Assembly (NCBI GenBank): GCA_038746265.1
Contig: JBCDKU010000033.1
Location: forward strand, 1 to 27,221
Length of the DNA stretch: 27,221 bases
Reading direction: 5' to 3'
Source: JBCBKP01 sp038746265
GTDB lineage: Bacteria; Planctomycetota; Phycisphaerae; Phycisphaerales; UBA1924
This document shows, piece by piece, positions 1-8,718 of this stretch. The translations under genes and the position numbers were made by a program. A model generated the notes under the pieces. That model searched no databases and had not been told where the DNA came from. It worked only from the letters and a program-made list of their open reading frames with translations. Positions within the stretch are counted from its first letter, which is position 1. Each line of letters opens with the position of its first letter.

Positions 1-2
1 AT

Positions 3-599
3 GCGGCGTTTACGTTTCGCGAGGTCGAGCACGGCTGGTTCCTCATCGAGGACGCGGCCGGGCGGCCGCTGCGGATCGATCCGGACTCCGGCGTTTTCGA
101 GCTCAGCACGCCCGGGTTTAACGGCGTGAATGTCCAGTGGCACTTCGTGCGTGTGCTCGGCGGTGAGCCGGGCGAGCCGCGGGGAGTCGGGGCGTTCGAG
201 AGCGGGCTGGGTGAGGTGACGCTTGCCTGGGAGCCGCACGGGTTCCGCGATCTGGACGGCATGGAGATCCGCCGCGCGGACAGCCAGGGCGCGTTCACGA
301 CGATCGCGACCGAGGTTGACGGCGAGGCGTTCGTCGATCAGGTGCCCGCGCCGGGGATGTACACCTACGAGATCCGCGCGGTCGGCGACACGGGCGCTTC
401 GGCGTTTGTCTCGACGGGCGCGATCGGCGTGCAGTCGTGCATCGCGGACTTCAACAACGACTTCTCGATCGATGCCTCGGATACCGAGGCGGCGGTCGAT
501 GCGGTCGCTGGCGGGCTCGATCTCGACGGCAGCGGTGAGGCGAACGTCTTCGATGTGATCTGGTACCTCGAGCAGCGTGGGATCGGCTGCGGCAACTGA
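3..599 (+). CDS. Secreted protein with Fn3-like and C-terminal dockerin-like module (5' truncated)
   Basis: The reading frame is open from the window edge, so the start lies outside. The visible 198 residues begin with a beta-rich stretch (FTFREVEHGWFLIEDAAG), followed by a segment that reads like a fibronectin type III fold (GEVTLAWEPHG ... YTYEIRAVGDTG, roughly window 205-410). The end is a Cys-bracketed dockerin-like module (CIADFNNDFSIDASD ... DLDGSGEANVFDVIWYL ... GCGN) with two Ca-loop-like repeats. Fn3 plus dockerin tails are usual on planctomycete secreted glycan-active enzymes, so the missing N-terminal part may be a catalytic domain; this is inference from the neighbours (metallophosphatase, GH16, sulfatase). 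It ends 38 bp before the next gene in the same direction and may share its transcript. The catalytic identity cannot be told from what is present. Confidence 0.85.
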   Translation, partial: AAFTFREVEHGWFLIEDAAGRPLRIDPDSGVFELSTPGFNGVNVQWHFVRVLGGEPGEPRGVGAFESGLGEVTLAWEPHGFRDLDGMEIRRADSQGAFTTIATEVDGEAFVDQVPAPGMYTYEIRAVGDTGASAFVSTGAIGVQSCIADFNNDFSIDASDTEAAVDAVAGGLDLDGSGEANVFDVIWYLEQRGIGCGN

Positions 600-637
600 C
601 GCCCTCGGGGTCGGCCGCGGATGCAGGGAGAAGGGCT

Positions 638-2593
638 GTGCGTGTGACCGAAGGAGTTCGTCGTGCGCTCGCCGCTTCGGTTTGCGCTTTGAGCATTGGT
701 GCGGGCGCGGCTCAGCCGGTCGCTCCGGGGCGGGCGTGGGATGACACGCGCGTGCCCGCTGACCGGGCGATCGCGTTCGCGCTGTACACGGCGCACGACG
801 GTGTGTTGAAGATGACCGCTCAGCTCTATCCGCTTGCGGAGGGCGTTGATCGCACCGTGATGCTTGAGGTTCGGCCGTCGGGCAGCGGGTCATGGCGGAC
901 AGTCGGCGAGGTCGAGGTCGATGAATCGTCTTACGGCTGGCCCCAGGAGAACCGGAAACGGTGGCTCGCTCACTTCCGCGTTGAGGACTGGGATCAGACG
1001 CGGGACTTTGACTACCGGTTGGTCGCTGCGAGTGGGCGGGCGACGTACCAGGGGCGCGTCCGGCGTGACCCGGTCGAGAAGGACGTGATCGTGGTCGCGT
1101 CGCTGAGTTGCAACAGCAACGCCGACCGCGGGCCGCGGGAGGACATCGTCCGCAACCTGCAGCACCAGGACCCGGACCTGTTGTTCTTCGCGGGCGACCA
1201 GTCTTACGACCACAAGAAGCATCTCGAGGCGTGGCTCTTGTTCGGTCGGCAGTTCGGCGAGCTGATGCGTGACCGCCCCACCGTCACGATCCCGGACGAT
1301 CACGACATCGGGCAGGGCAACCTGTGGGGCGAGGGCGGCATCAAGGCAAACACGCCAGACGGCGAGGGCGGCGGCTATTTCCACTCCGCTCAGTACATCA
1401 GGTCGGTCGAGACGGCACAGACGTGGCACCTTCCTGATCCGTACGACGCGCGGCCCATCGCGCAGGGGATCGGCGTGTACTACACGTCGCTTCATGTCGG
1501 CGGGATCGACTTTGCCGTCATCGAGGATCGGAAGTTCAAGACGGGGCCACGGGGGCTGATCCGGTCGCGCGGGCCTCGGCGTGACGAAGCCGGGGCGCAG
1601 TCGTTCGATCCCGCCGTGCTCGATGTGCCCGAGGCGCAGCTGCTGGGCCGCCGGCAGCTCGACTTTCTGACGGCATGGTCAGCGGACTGGGACGGCGCCG
1701 AGATGAAGGCGGTGCTCAGCCAGACGGTCTTCGGGAACGCGGCGCACCGGTCGGGTCCCGGGCTCTGGGATCGGACGCTGAGCGAGGTCGATCTGAGCAC
1801 CGAACGCAGCAACCGGCAGCGCGCTGATCTCGATTCGAACGGCTGGCCCCAGACAGGACGGAACAAGGCGGTCGAGGCGATCCGGCGCGGCTTCGCCACG
1901 CACCTGTGCGGCGATCAGCATCTCGCGACGCTCGTGCACCACGGCATCAATGAGTACCGCGACTCCATGGTGTCGTTCGCGTCGCCCTCGATCGTGAATT
2001 ACTTCGTCCGCTGGTGGGATCCGCTCGAGGACGCCGTGGATCCGCTTGCCGGCGAGCTTGAGAACCTCGGGGGGTATCGAGACGCGCTCGGCAACAAGCT
2101 CACGATGCTCGCGTACGTCAACCCGCAGCCGGGCCTGGTCCTCGCGCGCGACGACGAGGGCGAGGCATGGGGCGAGCGGGCCGAGGGGTACGGGCTGGTT
2201 CACTTCGACAAGGCGTCGCGCGAGATCACCTACGAGGTGTGGCCCCGCTACATCGATGTGACGTCGGCCGACGCGCAGCCCTACCCGGGCTGGCCCGTCA
2301 CGGTCTCGCAGATGGACAACTACGGGCGTGAACCGATGGGGTGGCTGCCAACGATCGAGGTGACGGGCGAGGACGAGCCGGTCTTCGAGCTGATCCACGA
2401 GGGGACGGGTGAGCTGGTGTATGCGATCCGTGCGAACGAGCCGCGGATGACGCCGCATGTGTTTGATGCGAGCGCGACGTACACGGTGAAGGTGAGTGGG
2501 CATCCTGGCAGGGCCGAGAGCCTGTCTGGGATCAAGCCGAAGCGGAGCCGGGACGGCCGAGTGATCCGCGTGGATCTTGGAGGTGGGCGATGA
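638..2593 (+). CDS. PhoD-like secreted metallophosphatase
   Basis: A 651-residue protein with an N-terminal signal-like segment ending near GAGAAQP (residue 27). An Ig/Fn3-like N-terminal domain (about 40-145) precedes a metallophosphatase core typical of the PhoD family. The metal-site blocks are visible: SLSCNSN (156-161), FFAGDQSYD (184-191), PDDHD (219-223), EDRKF (296-300), SQT (361-363) and CGDQH (424-428), with a His pair at 434-435. PhoD enzymes hydrolyse phosphate mono- or diesters outside the cytoplasm using a Ca/Fe or related metal centre. The start chosen is GTG at 638, preceded by a GGGAG...AAGGG ribosome-binding stretch; a second GTG at 644 is possible. The stop overlaps the next gene's ATG (ATGA), which implies translational coupling to the GH16 gene. 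Genes of this class next to sulfatases may act on substituted polysaccharides rather than nucleotides; that role is inference. Confidence 0.85.
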   Translation: MRVTEGVRRALAASVCALSIGAGAAQPVAPGRAWDDTRVPADRAIAFALYTAHDGVLKMTAQLYPLAEGVDRTVMLEVRPSGSGSWRTVGEVEVDESSYGWPQENRKRWLAHFRVEDWDQTRDFDYRLVAASGRATYQGRVRRDPVEKDVIVVASLSCNSNADRGPREDIVRNLQHQDPDLLFFAGDQSYDHKKHLEAWLLFGRQFGELMRDRPTVTIPDDHDIGQGNLWGEGGIKANTPDGEGGGYFHSAQYIRSVETAQTWHLPDPYDARPIAQGIGVYYTSLHVGGIDFAVIEDRKFKTGPRGLIRSRGPRRDEAGAQSFDPAVLDVPEAQLLGRRQLDFLTAWSADWDGAEMKAVLSQTVFGNAAHRSGPGLWDRTLSEVDLSTERSNRQRADLDSNGWPQTGRNKAVEAIRRGFATHLCGDQHLATLVHHGINEYRDSMVSFASPSIVNYFVRWWDPLEDAVDPLAGELENLGGYRDALGNKLTMLAYVNPQPGLVLARDDEGEAWGERAEGYGLVHFDKASREITYEVWPRYIDVTSADAQPYPGWPVTVSQMDNYGREPMGWLPTIEVTGEDEPVFELIHEGTGELVYAIRANEPRMTPHVFDASATYTVKVSGHPGRAESLSGIKPKRSRDGRVIRVDLGGGR

Positions 2594-3420
2594 TCGGGAT
2601 TCTCCTTTCGAGTGCTGTGCTGATCGCCGCCGATCCGCCGCCGATCGAATCGGATGGCTACCGGCTTGTCTGGGCGCAGGAATTCGATGAAGGCTCGAGG
2701 CCGGACAGCGATGTGTGGAGCTTCGAGCGCGGCTTCAGGCGGAATGAGGAAGCCCAGTTCTATCTGAAGGACAACGCCTTCCTTGAGGATGGCATGCTCA
2801 TCATCGAGGGGCGGCGCGAGCGGTTGCGCAACCCCGCATTTGAGCGCGGCTCCAACAACTGGCGCGAGCGCCGGCGTTACGCGGAGTACACCTCGAGCTC
2901 GCTGACAACCAAGGACAGCCAGACCTGGACCTACGGGCGTTTCGTGCTTCGGGCGCGGGTACCGACCGACCCCGGTATGTGGCCCGCATGGTGGACGGTG
3001 GGCACGATGCGCGGCTGGCCCGAGTGCGGCGAGATCGACATGATGGAGTACTACGCGGGCGACGTGCTCGCCAATGCGGCGTGGGGCAAGCCCGGGCCTC
3101 GGTTCAAGCCGCGCTGGGACTCGGTCAAGGTACCGATCTCGAAGTACGGCGAGGGCTGGTCGGACGATTTCCATGAGTGGAGGATGGACTGGGACGCGGA
3201 TTCGATCAGGCTCTACCTCGACGGCGAGCTGCTTAATGAGATCGACGTCACGAAGACCATCAACCCAGACGGGACGAACCCGTTCCGCGAGCCGCACCAC
3301 ATGCTGATCAACCTCGCGATCGGCGGCAACAACGGCGGCGATCCGAGCGAGACCGTGTTCCCGGTGCGGTACGAGATCGACTACATCCGTGTGTACCAAC
3401 GCGAAGGGGATGCGCCGTGA
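2590..3420 (+). CDS. Glycoside hydrolase family 16 protein (endo-beta-glucanase/galactanase type)
   Basis: A 276-residue single-domain GH16 enzyme. A short signal-like N-terminus (MIGILLSSAVLIAADPP) is followed by the typical opening (YRLVWAQEFDEGSRPDSDVW), the aromatic cleft strand GMWPAWWTVG (129-138) and the catalytic motif CGEIDMMEYY (146-155). The motif gives Glu148 as nucleophile, Asp150 as helper and Glu153 as acid/base. It is the E-x-D-x-x-E form with a beta-bulge residue, as in laminarinases, agarases and carrageenases, not the lichenase form. The C-terminus FPVRYEIDYIRVYQ is the usual last GH16 strand. The substrate cannot be fixed from sequence alone. The next-door sulfatases point to a sulfated algal glycan; the laminarinase-like EIDMMEY makes a beta-1,3-glucan also possible. 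The start ATG overlaps the previous stop and has a strong GGAGG at 2579-2583. The stop overlaps the next GTG. Confidence 0.92.
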   Translation: MIGILLSSAVLIAADPPPIESDGYRLVWAQEFDEGSRPDSDVWSFERGFRRNEEAQFYLKDNAFLEDGMLIIEGRRERLRNPAFERGSNNWRERRRYAEYTSSSLTTKDSQTWTYGRFVLRARVPTDPGMWPAWWTVGTMRGWPECGEIDMMEYYAGDVLANAAWGKPGPRFKPRWDSVKVPISKYGEGWSDDFHEWRMDWDADSIRLYLDGELLNEIDVTKTINPDGTNPFREPHHMLINLAIGGNNGGDPSETVFPVRYEIDYIRVYQREGDAP

Positions 3421-4826
3421 GATCACTCGCGTTGCTTGGACTAGCGCTTGTTGCCGGTTGTGTACCGGTGGATGATGTGACCCAGGAGCAGGCCGAGTCG
3501 CATGTCGGCTCGCGCCCGAACGTGGTGGTGATCATCGCGGACGACCTCGGGTACGCGGACGTCGGGTTCAACGGGCTGACGGAGTTCGGCACGCCGCACA
3601 TCGATCGCATCGCGTCGGGTGGTATCGTGTTCACGAACGGGTATGTGACGGCCGCGGTGTGCGGGCCGAGCCGGGCGGGGCTGATCACGGGGCGGTACCA
3701 GGACCGGTTCGGATCGTCGATCAACCCGACGGTAAACCCGGCGGTGCCGAACGGCGTGCCGACGACGGAACGGACGCTCGCGGAGATGCTCGGGCCCGCG
3801 GGGTACGAGTCGATGGCGGTCGGCAAGTGGCATCTCGGGACCTACCCGGGTCTACAGCCGCGCGACCGCGGGTTCGATGAGTTCTACGGCTTTCTCTCGG
3901 GCGGGCACGACTACTTCGCGGAGAGTCTGACGCTCGAAGACCTGAGCGCCGTCAGCGAGCGGTGGGCGTGGTACCGGACGAAGCTCCTGCACAATGGTGA
4001 GCGGGTGAAGACGTCGGAGTATCTGACGGACGAGCTCAGCGACGCGGCGGTCGAGTTCATCGACCGTGATCGCGGTGATGACGAGCCGTTCTTCCTCTAC
4101 CTCGCGTACAACGCGCCGCACACACCCATGCAGGCGACGGACGCGAAGCTCGCGGAGTTCGCGTCGATCGAGCCGGAGCGACGGCGGACATACGCGGCGA
4201 TGGTCAGCTCGATGGATGACGGGATCGGTCGCGTGCTCGATGCACTCGACCGGCGCGGGATCGAGGAGAACACGATCGTGTTCTTTCTCTCCGATAACGG
4301 CGGCGCGCGGAACAACGCCTCGAGCAACGAGCCGCTGCGTGGGCACAAGAGCACACCCTACGAGGGCGGGCTGCGGGTGCCGTTTGCGGTGCGCTGGCCC
4401 GCGGCCCTCCCCGCGGGCGAGCGGTACGACCTGCCGGTGAGTTCGCTTGATATCGCGGCGACGCTTGTCGCGGCGGCGGGCTCGGACTCCGAGGCGACGC
4501 TGTTTGCCGACAAGCCGCTGGATGGTGTGGACGTTGTGCCGTTCCTGGACGGGACGCTCGCCGATGCGCCGCACGATCGTCTCTTCTGGCGGTGGCACGG
4601 CCGCGAGGAAGCCGCGGCCCGCGTCGGTGATCGCAAGATCATCCGGAATACGGGAGGCGAGCCGTGGCTCGAGGTCTACGACCTCGCTGCTGATCTCGCC
4701 GAAACGACGAACCTCGGTTCGGATGCGCAATCGGACGCGATCGGCGGTGAGCTCGACTCGTGGGAAGAGCAGATGGTGCCGCCCGCGTACCCGGGTCTCG
4801 GGTCGTGGTTCCCGCCGAAGCCCTGA
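3417..4826 (+). CDS. Lipoprotein sulfatase (formylglycine-dependent, Cys type)
   Basis: A 469-residue S1-family sulfatase. The N-terminus MRSLALLGLALVAGC is a lipoprotein signal with Cys15 as lipidation site, so the enzyme should be membrane-anchored on the outside. Active-site blocks: ADDLGYADVG with metal ligands Asp42/Asp43; the C-x-P-S-R signature VCGPSRAGLITGR with Cys82 as the residue oxidised to formylglycine; GKWHLG with Lys137 and His139; APHTP with His235; SDNGG with Asp293/Asn294; and Lys311. It hydrolyses sulfate esters, here probably on a polysaccharide. The start is GTG at 3417, overlapping the GH16 stop as GTGA, with AAGGGGA at 3404-3410 as ribosome-binding site, so it is the third cistron of a translationally coupled set. 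It converges with another sulfatase with only six bases between the two stop codons. The enzyme that makes formylglycine is not in this window. Confidence 0.93.
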   Translation: MRSLALLGLALVAGCVPVDDVTQEQAESHVGSRPNVVVIIADDLGYADVGFNGLTEFGTPHIDRIASGGIVFTNGYVTAAVCGPSRAGLITGRYQDRFGSSINPTVNPAVPNGVPTTERTLAEMLGPAGYESMAVGKWHLGTYPGLQPRDRGFDEFYGFLSGGHDYFAESLTLEDLSAVSERWAWYRTKLLHNGERVKTSEYLTDELSDAAVEFIDRDRGDDEPFFLYLAYNAPHTPMQATDAKLAEFASIEPERRRTYAAMVSSMDDGIGRVLDALDRRGIEENTIVFFLSDNGGARNNASSNEPLRGHKSTPYEGGLRVPFAVRWPAALPAGERYDLPVSSLDIAATLVAAAGSDSEATLFADKPLDGVDVVPFLDGTLADAPHDRLFWRWHGREEAAARVGDRKIIRNTGGEPWLEVYDLAADLAETTNLGSDAQSDAIGGELDSWEEQMVPPAYPGLGSWFPPKP

Positions 4827-4832
4827 GCGTGT

Positions 4833-7800
4833 TCAGTTGACGCAGTTCTCAAGGCGGTTGAGCAGCTCGGTGATGTCGCCGCCGTCGAGGGCGTTGTCGT
4901 TGTTGAGATCGAGCTCGGCATCACACGGCGCGGACGCGTTGGCGACCGCCTGAAAGGCCTGGAGCGCCAGCGCGTCGTCGAGGGCGACACCGTTGTAGTG
5001 GCGATAGATCGCGACGCGGCCCGCGAAGTTCGGCGGCGTGATGCTGCCGACGGCGGTGCCGGTGACCTGCCCGAGGCCCGAGGGGTTCGCGCCGGACCAG
5101 CGGTCGGTGCCGATGCTGATGGTGTCGCGGAGCTGTCCGTCCACGTACAGCCGCGCCGTACCGGCGTTGATGTCGATCGACGCGACGACCTGATGCCAAC
5201 CGTCGGTGATGGTCGTGGATGCGCGAACCGGCGATGGGGTGCCGTTCTGGATGTCGAAGCGGAGCTGGCTGCCGCTCAGCCACAGCGCGATGCCGCGCGC
5301 GCCGCCGCCTGCCTCGAACAGCAGCTTGTTCCCGCTCAGGTTCGCGGGGTCGAACCAGATCTCGACGGTGCTGCTGCTCCGCGAGGGGTCTTCGTAGTCC
5401 GGGCCGTTCGCGGCCGCCGCCGGGAATTCATACGCCGAGACAATGCCGCCCGGGCCGTCGGTAACCTGCACCGGGTCGAGGCTCGCGCTGAACGACCACG
5501 GCCGTGAGAAATCGGTGCCCGGCGAGGACACATCCCAGAGCCCGTCGCCCGGCGTGTCGTCGGACGCGACGGTGTTGACGCTGATGCCTCCCGGCAGCGC
5601 GGGGCCGTTGCCGCCGCCGCAATCCGCGGCCGCAGCGATCGCGGCGATGAATCGGAGCGCATCGAAGACGTCGGCGTACCCGTCGTCGTTGATATCGCCC
5701 GGGCAGTCGAGCAAGGGGCCGCGGAGGATGAGCTGACCGTCGCCCGAGAAGACGTCGGGGTGCGTCGAGGCTCCGTAGATGCCGCGGGGGAGGTCGTTGC
5801 CATCGATCGCGAGCGAGCCGATGACTTCACGGCCGTCGAAGTTCAACGCGACCGCCGGGCCGCCGATGGGCGTCTCGATCATCAGCGCGGACGAGTTCCC
5901 GAGGTAGTTCGGATCGGTGCGGGCGTCGCTGCCGCCGAGATCGAGCCGAGCGCCGGCGGCGACGCTGACGGAAGTTTCGATCAAGCCGTCCTGCTCGATC
6001 GTCGTCAATCCGTCGATGAGGTCAACGCTCGCGACCGAGACGTTCGAGCGGACGCGCAGATCGGTGTACTGCTGCGAGATCACTCGGCCGGAACGAGCTT
6101 GAGAGATGTCTCCCGTGAACACGAGCGGCTGGTCGCCGCCGCCCCCGATCGCGAGATCGTCCCACACAACCAGAGGCACCGCGATCTCGACCGGATGATC
6201 GCCGCCGCCGGTCGAGGTGGCGTTCTGCGTGATGCTGGGCAGCGTGCCGTCGAGCGTGTCGGAGAGAAGCAGCGGCAGGCCACCGACAGTAATGCCCGCG
6301 GCCGCGGGCGAGATGTGATTGCCGGTAAATGTGATCTCGTTGGCGATCATCTCGAGCCCGTCGGGGCGGGCGATGTCGTTGCTGGTGTTGTAGGCGGAGC
6401 CCGTCACAGGGAACTCGAGCGCAAGGTTCGCGTAGCCGTCACGGTCGTCGAGGGTCGCGTTGGCCGGGCTTCCGCCCGGGCCGGTCCACGCGTTCTGCAT
6501 GCTGAACGCGCCGCCCGCGCCCTTGTAGATGAACCGATCGAACGGGTCGGCGCTCGCGACGCCCCAACGCGGCTTCATGTACTCGGTCTCGAAGCTGTTA
6601 AAGACCTCGCGCAGCTGCTGGGCGATCCCGGGGAACTGGCTCGTCAGGACATTCGTCTCGCCCGGGTTGGCGACGATGTCGTACAGGAACGGGCCGCCGA
6701 TGTTCTCGCTCGTGAGCTTCCAGCGATCGACGCGGGCCCCGGCCGCGAGCGGGTTGTTCCCACGGACGAAGATCTCCGGGTGCGGCGGCGTGCTGATCGT
6801 GCCGTCGAGGTAGGGCAGCAGGTTGACGCCGTCGGTCTGGTCCATCGGGCCGAGCGGGGCATTGGCGGCGGCGAGGAAGGTCGGGACGAGGTCGACCGAG
6901 TCCACCGGGTCATTGAAGGAGGCGCCCGTCGCGGGAACGCCCGGGCCGCGCATCGCCATGACGACGCGGATACCGCCGTCGAAGGTGTCGGACTTCTTGC
7001 CGCGGAGCGGGAAGTTGCGGGCGGAGTTGGCGGTCTCGCCGCCGTTATCGTTGATGAAGACGACGATCGTGTTGTCGGCGATGCTGTCGGAGGTATCACC
7101 GTTGTTGTCGGGGTCCTCAAGGCGATCGAGGACGGTGCCGACGCCGCGGTCCATCGCGATCATCATCGCGGTGTAGGTGCGGCGGTTGCCGGTCAAGCCC
7201 AAGCCCAGCGCATCGGCCGCGGCGAGGTCGGCGTTCGTCGCCTGGAGCGGGCCGTGCGGCGCGGTGAACGAGAGAGTGACAAAGAACGGTTCCGTTTCGT
7301 CGTGCCGCTTCGTGATGTAGTCGGCGACCTCATCGGCGAGCAGGTCGGTCATGTAGGTGCCAGCGGGGTAGCTGTTCTCGCGTTCGATGTCGGAGATCAG
7401 GTTGGTCTGCGGATCGAGCGTGAGCTCGCGGAGGCGCTGCTGATAGTTCCCGGCGGTGCCGGTAAAGTAGGGCCGCGATCCGCTGGTAAGACCGAGGAAG
7501 TAGTCGATGCCGTGCCGGGGTGGCAGGTTGCCCTCGATGACGGTCGTGTTATTGGAGACAACATCGCGTTCCTGTCCGAGGTGCCACTTGCCGAAGAACC
7601 CCGTCGAGTAGCCGGCCGCTTTGAGCCGCTCGAACATCGTGACATCGCCGAGCATGAGGCCCTGCACCACCGAGTCCGAGGCGTCGAACGAGTTGGGTCC
7701 GTTGTTGTCGTAACCGGTCCGCTGGTTGTGCAGACCCAGGAACATGCGCGCGCGGCTCGGGCTGCACACCGGTGCGGTGTAGGCCGCGCGAAACCAGCGG

Positions 7801-7994
7801 CCGCCATCCGCGATGCGGTCGATCTCGGGGGTCGGGACGAGCCCATTGCCCTGGTCGTTGAAGCCGAAATCGGCCCAGCCCGCGTCGTCCGAGATGATCA
7901 GAACGATGTTGGGCTGCGCGACGGCGTGGGCGGCAAAAAAGAAAGCCGCGGCCAGGACGGCAGCGGCTCTCGACGCGGAGAAGACGCGTGTCAT
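4833..7994 (-). CDS. Giant secreted sulfatase with beta-rich region, LamG domain and two dockerin-like modules
   Basis: A 1053-residue protein. The signal peptide is MTRVFSASRAAAVLAAAFF...HAVAQ (cleavage about residue 27). The sulfatase domain (28-475) shows Asp36/Asp37, the CSPSRA signature with formylglycine Cys77, GKWHLG (Lys136, His138), His247 and NDNGG (Asp316/Asn317). After it come a beta-rich, Gly/Asn-rich region (490-760) like the autotransporter-type repeats of planctomycete surface proteins, a dockerin-like module CPGDINDDGYADVFDALRF (764-792), a LamG/concanavalin-like domain (about 800-1020, with TVEIWFDP, WHQVVASIDI, LYVDGQL) and a terminal dockerin-like module DLNNDNALDGGDITELLN (1029-1047). 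The reading frame is open 48 codons further upstream, but the signal peptide and an AAGGATC site about 12 bases ahead favour the ATG at 7994. It lies 31 bp downstream of the preceding surface-protein gene and probably shares its transcript. LamG may bind glycan; the substrate is unknown. Confidence 0.92.
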   Translation of the reverse strand: MTRVFSASRAAAVLAAAFFFAAHAVAQPNIVLIISDDAGWADFGFNDQGNGLVPTPEIDRIADGGRWFRAAYTAPVCSPSRARMFLGLHNQRTGYDNNGPNSFDASDSVVQGLMLGDVTMFERLKAAGYSTGFFGKWHLGQERDVVSNNTTVIEGNLPPRHGIDYFLGLTSGSRPYFTGTAGNYQQRLRELTLDPQTNLISDIERENSYPAGTYMTDLLADEVADYITKRHDETEPFFVTLSFTAPHGPLQATNADLAAADALGLGLTGNRRTYTAMMIAMDRGVGTVLDRLEDPDNNGDTSDSIADNTIVVFINDNGGETANSARNFPLRGKKSDTFDGGIRVVMAMRGPGVPATGASFNDPVDSVDLVPTFLAAANAPLGPMDQTDGVNLLPYLDGTISTPPHPEIFVRGNNPLAAGARVDRWKLTSENIGGPFLYDIVANPGETNVLTSQFPGIAQQLREVFNSFETEYMKPRWGVASADPFDRFIYKGAGGAFSMQNAWTGPGGSPANATLDDRDGYANLALEFPVTGSAYNTSNDIARPDGLEMIANEITFTGNHISPAAAGITVGGLPLLLSDTLDGTLPSITQNATSTGGGDHPVEIAVPLVVWDDLAIGGGGDQPLVFTGDISQARSGRVISQQYTDLRVRSNVSVASVDLIDGLTTIEQDGLIETSVSVAAGARLDLGGSDARTDPNYLGNSSALMIETPIGGPAVALNFDGREVIGSLAIDGNDLPRGIYGASTHPDVFSGDGQLILRGPLLDCPGDINDDGYADVFDALRFIAAIAAAADCGGGNGPALPGGISVNTVASDDTPGDGLWDVSSPGTDFSRPWSFSASLDPVQVTDGPGGIVSAYEFPAAAANGPDYEDPSRSSSTVEIWFDPANLSGNKLLFEAGGGARGIALWLSGSQLRFDIQNGTPSPVRASTTITDGWHQVVASIDINAGTARLYVDGQLRDTISIGTDRWSGANPSGLGQVTGTAVGSITPPNFAGRVAIYRHYNGVALDDALALQAFQAVANASAPCDAELDLNNDNALDGGDITELLNRLENCVN

Positions 7995-8025
7995 GTTCGA
8001 ACGGATCCTTGTGATCGTGTGAGGC

Positions 8026-8718
8026 TCAGGCCGTGCGACGGCGACGCGACGCGAACACGCCGGCAAGCGAAATCGCAGCAGCGGCACCGGGCGCGGGGAT
8101 CGCCGTGCCGAGCACGGTGATGTTGCCGACCTGCCCATTGGCGACGCTGTTGCCGTTGTTGATGTTGACGCGGGCGCCCGTGCCAGCGGTCTGCGGGCCG
8201 GCCTTGAGGCGGAACACGCTGTCGGACGTGATGTAGATCACGAAGCCCGACGAGTCGGCCGCGAAATCGATGGCTTCGTCGAAGAGTGCACCGAACAGCA
8301 GCACGCCCGCGCCGACGCTGTCGAATTCGAGCGAGGCCGAGCCGAGCAGCGTTTCGTTCGCCGCGCCGTCGAAGGCGTCAGCGTTTGCGCCGCCGGCGAG
8401 TCCGTAGATGTCAAACGTGAAGGTGCCCGCGAGCGTGTTGTTGGTCGTGAAGCTGCTGTCGCGGTTGGCCCAGAGCGGCAGCGCGACGCCCGTGATCGAA
8501 ACGGTGTCGCCGATGTTGAACAGACCCGTGTACTGGTACGCGATCGTGGCGGGGAACTCCTCGCTGCGGATGTCAGCGCCGCCGACGGCTGCCTCGTTCA
8601 CCAAGTAGTTGGTGCCGAGGTCGCCCTCGTTGTACTCCGCCATCACGGGCGTCACCTGGGCCGCGGCCGATGAGGCCAGAACGGCGGTCGCCGCAATCTG
8701 GAATGCAGTCGTCTTCAT
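8026..8718 (-). CDS. Secreted protein with C-terminal PAPG...RRRR sorting tail (PEP-CTERM-like)
   Basis: A 230-residue protein with signal peptide MKTTAFQIAATAVLASSAAAQ. The middle part is a beta-rich domain without recognised catalytic residues (TGLFNIGDTVSITGVALPLW, GTFTFDIYGLAGG, LLGSASLEF). The C-terminus IPAPGAAAAISLAGVFASRRRR is a short PxP-type motif, a hydrophobic helix and an Arg cluster, the layout of PEP-CTERM/exosortase-type sorting tails common in planctomycetes. It is therefore likely exported and then processed or anchored at the surface. The ORF extends 27 codons upstream, but the signal peptide and AGGAAAGAG about 10 bases ahead support the ATG at 8718. It precedes the large sulfatase by 31 bp in the same direction. 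Function is unknown; it may be a surface partner of the sulfatase, which is only inference from position. Confidence 0.85.
   Translation of the reverse strand: MKTTAFQIAATAVLASSAAAQVTPVMAEYNEGDLGTNYLVNEAAVGGADIRSEEFPATIAYQYTGLFNIGDTVSITGVALPLWANRDSSFTTNNTLAGTFTFDIYGLAGGANADAFDGAANETLLGSASLEFDSVGAGVLLFGALFDEAIDFAADSSGFVIYITSDSVFRLKAGPQTAGTGARVNINNGNSVANGQVGNITVLGTAIPAPGAAAAISLAGVFASRRRRTA

Noticed and set aside
2320..3426. 368-residue minus-strand frame opposite GH16
   Set aside because: No motif; the plus strand has the GH16 catalytic signature and start/stop overlaps on both sides.
4827..4832. Terminator between the convergent sulfatases
   Set aside because: Only six bases separate the two stop codons and no clear hairpin with a T run lies there, so transcripts probably overlap.
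5760..8120. 786-residue open frame on the plus strand opposite the giant sulfatase
   Set aside because: Composition is that of a shadow frame (Arg/Asp/Val repeats) with no recognisable domain; the opposite strand shows sulfatase active-site motifs throughout.
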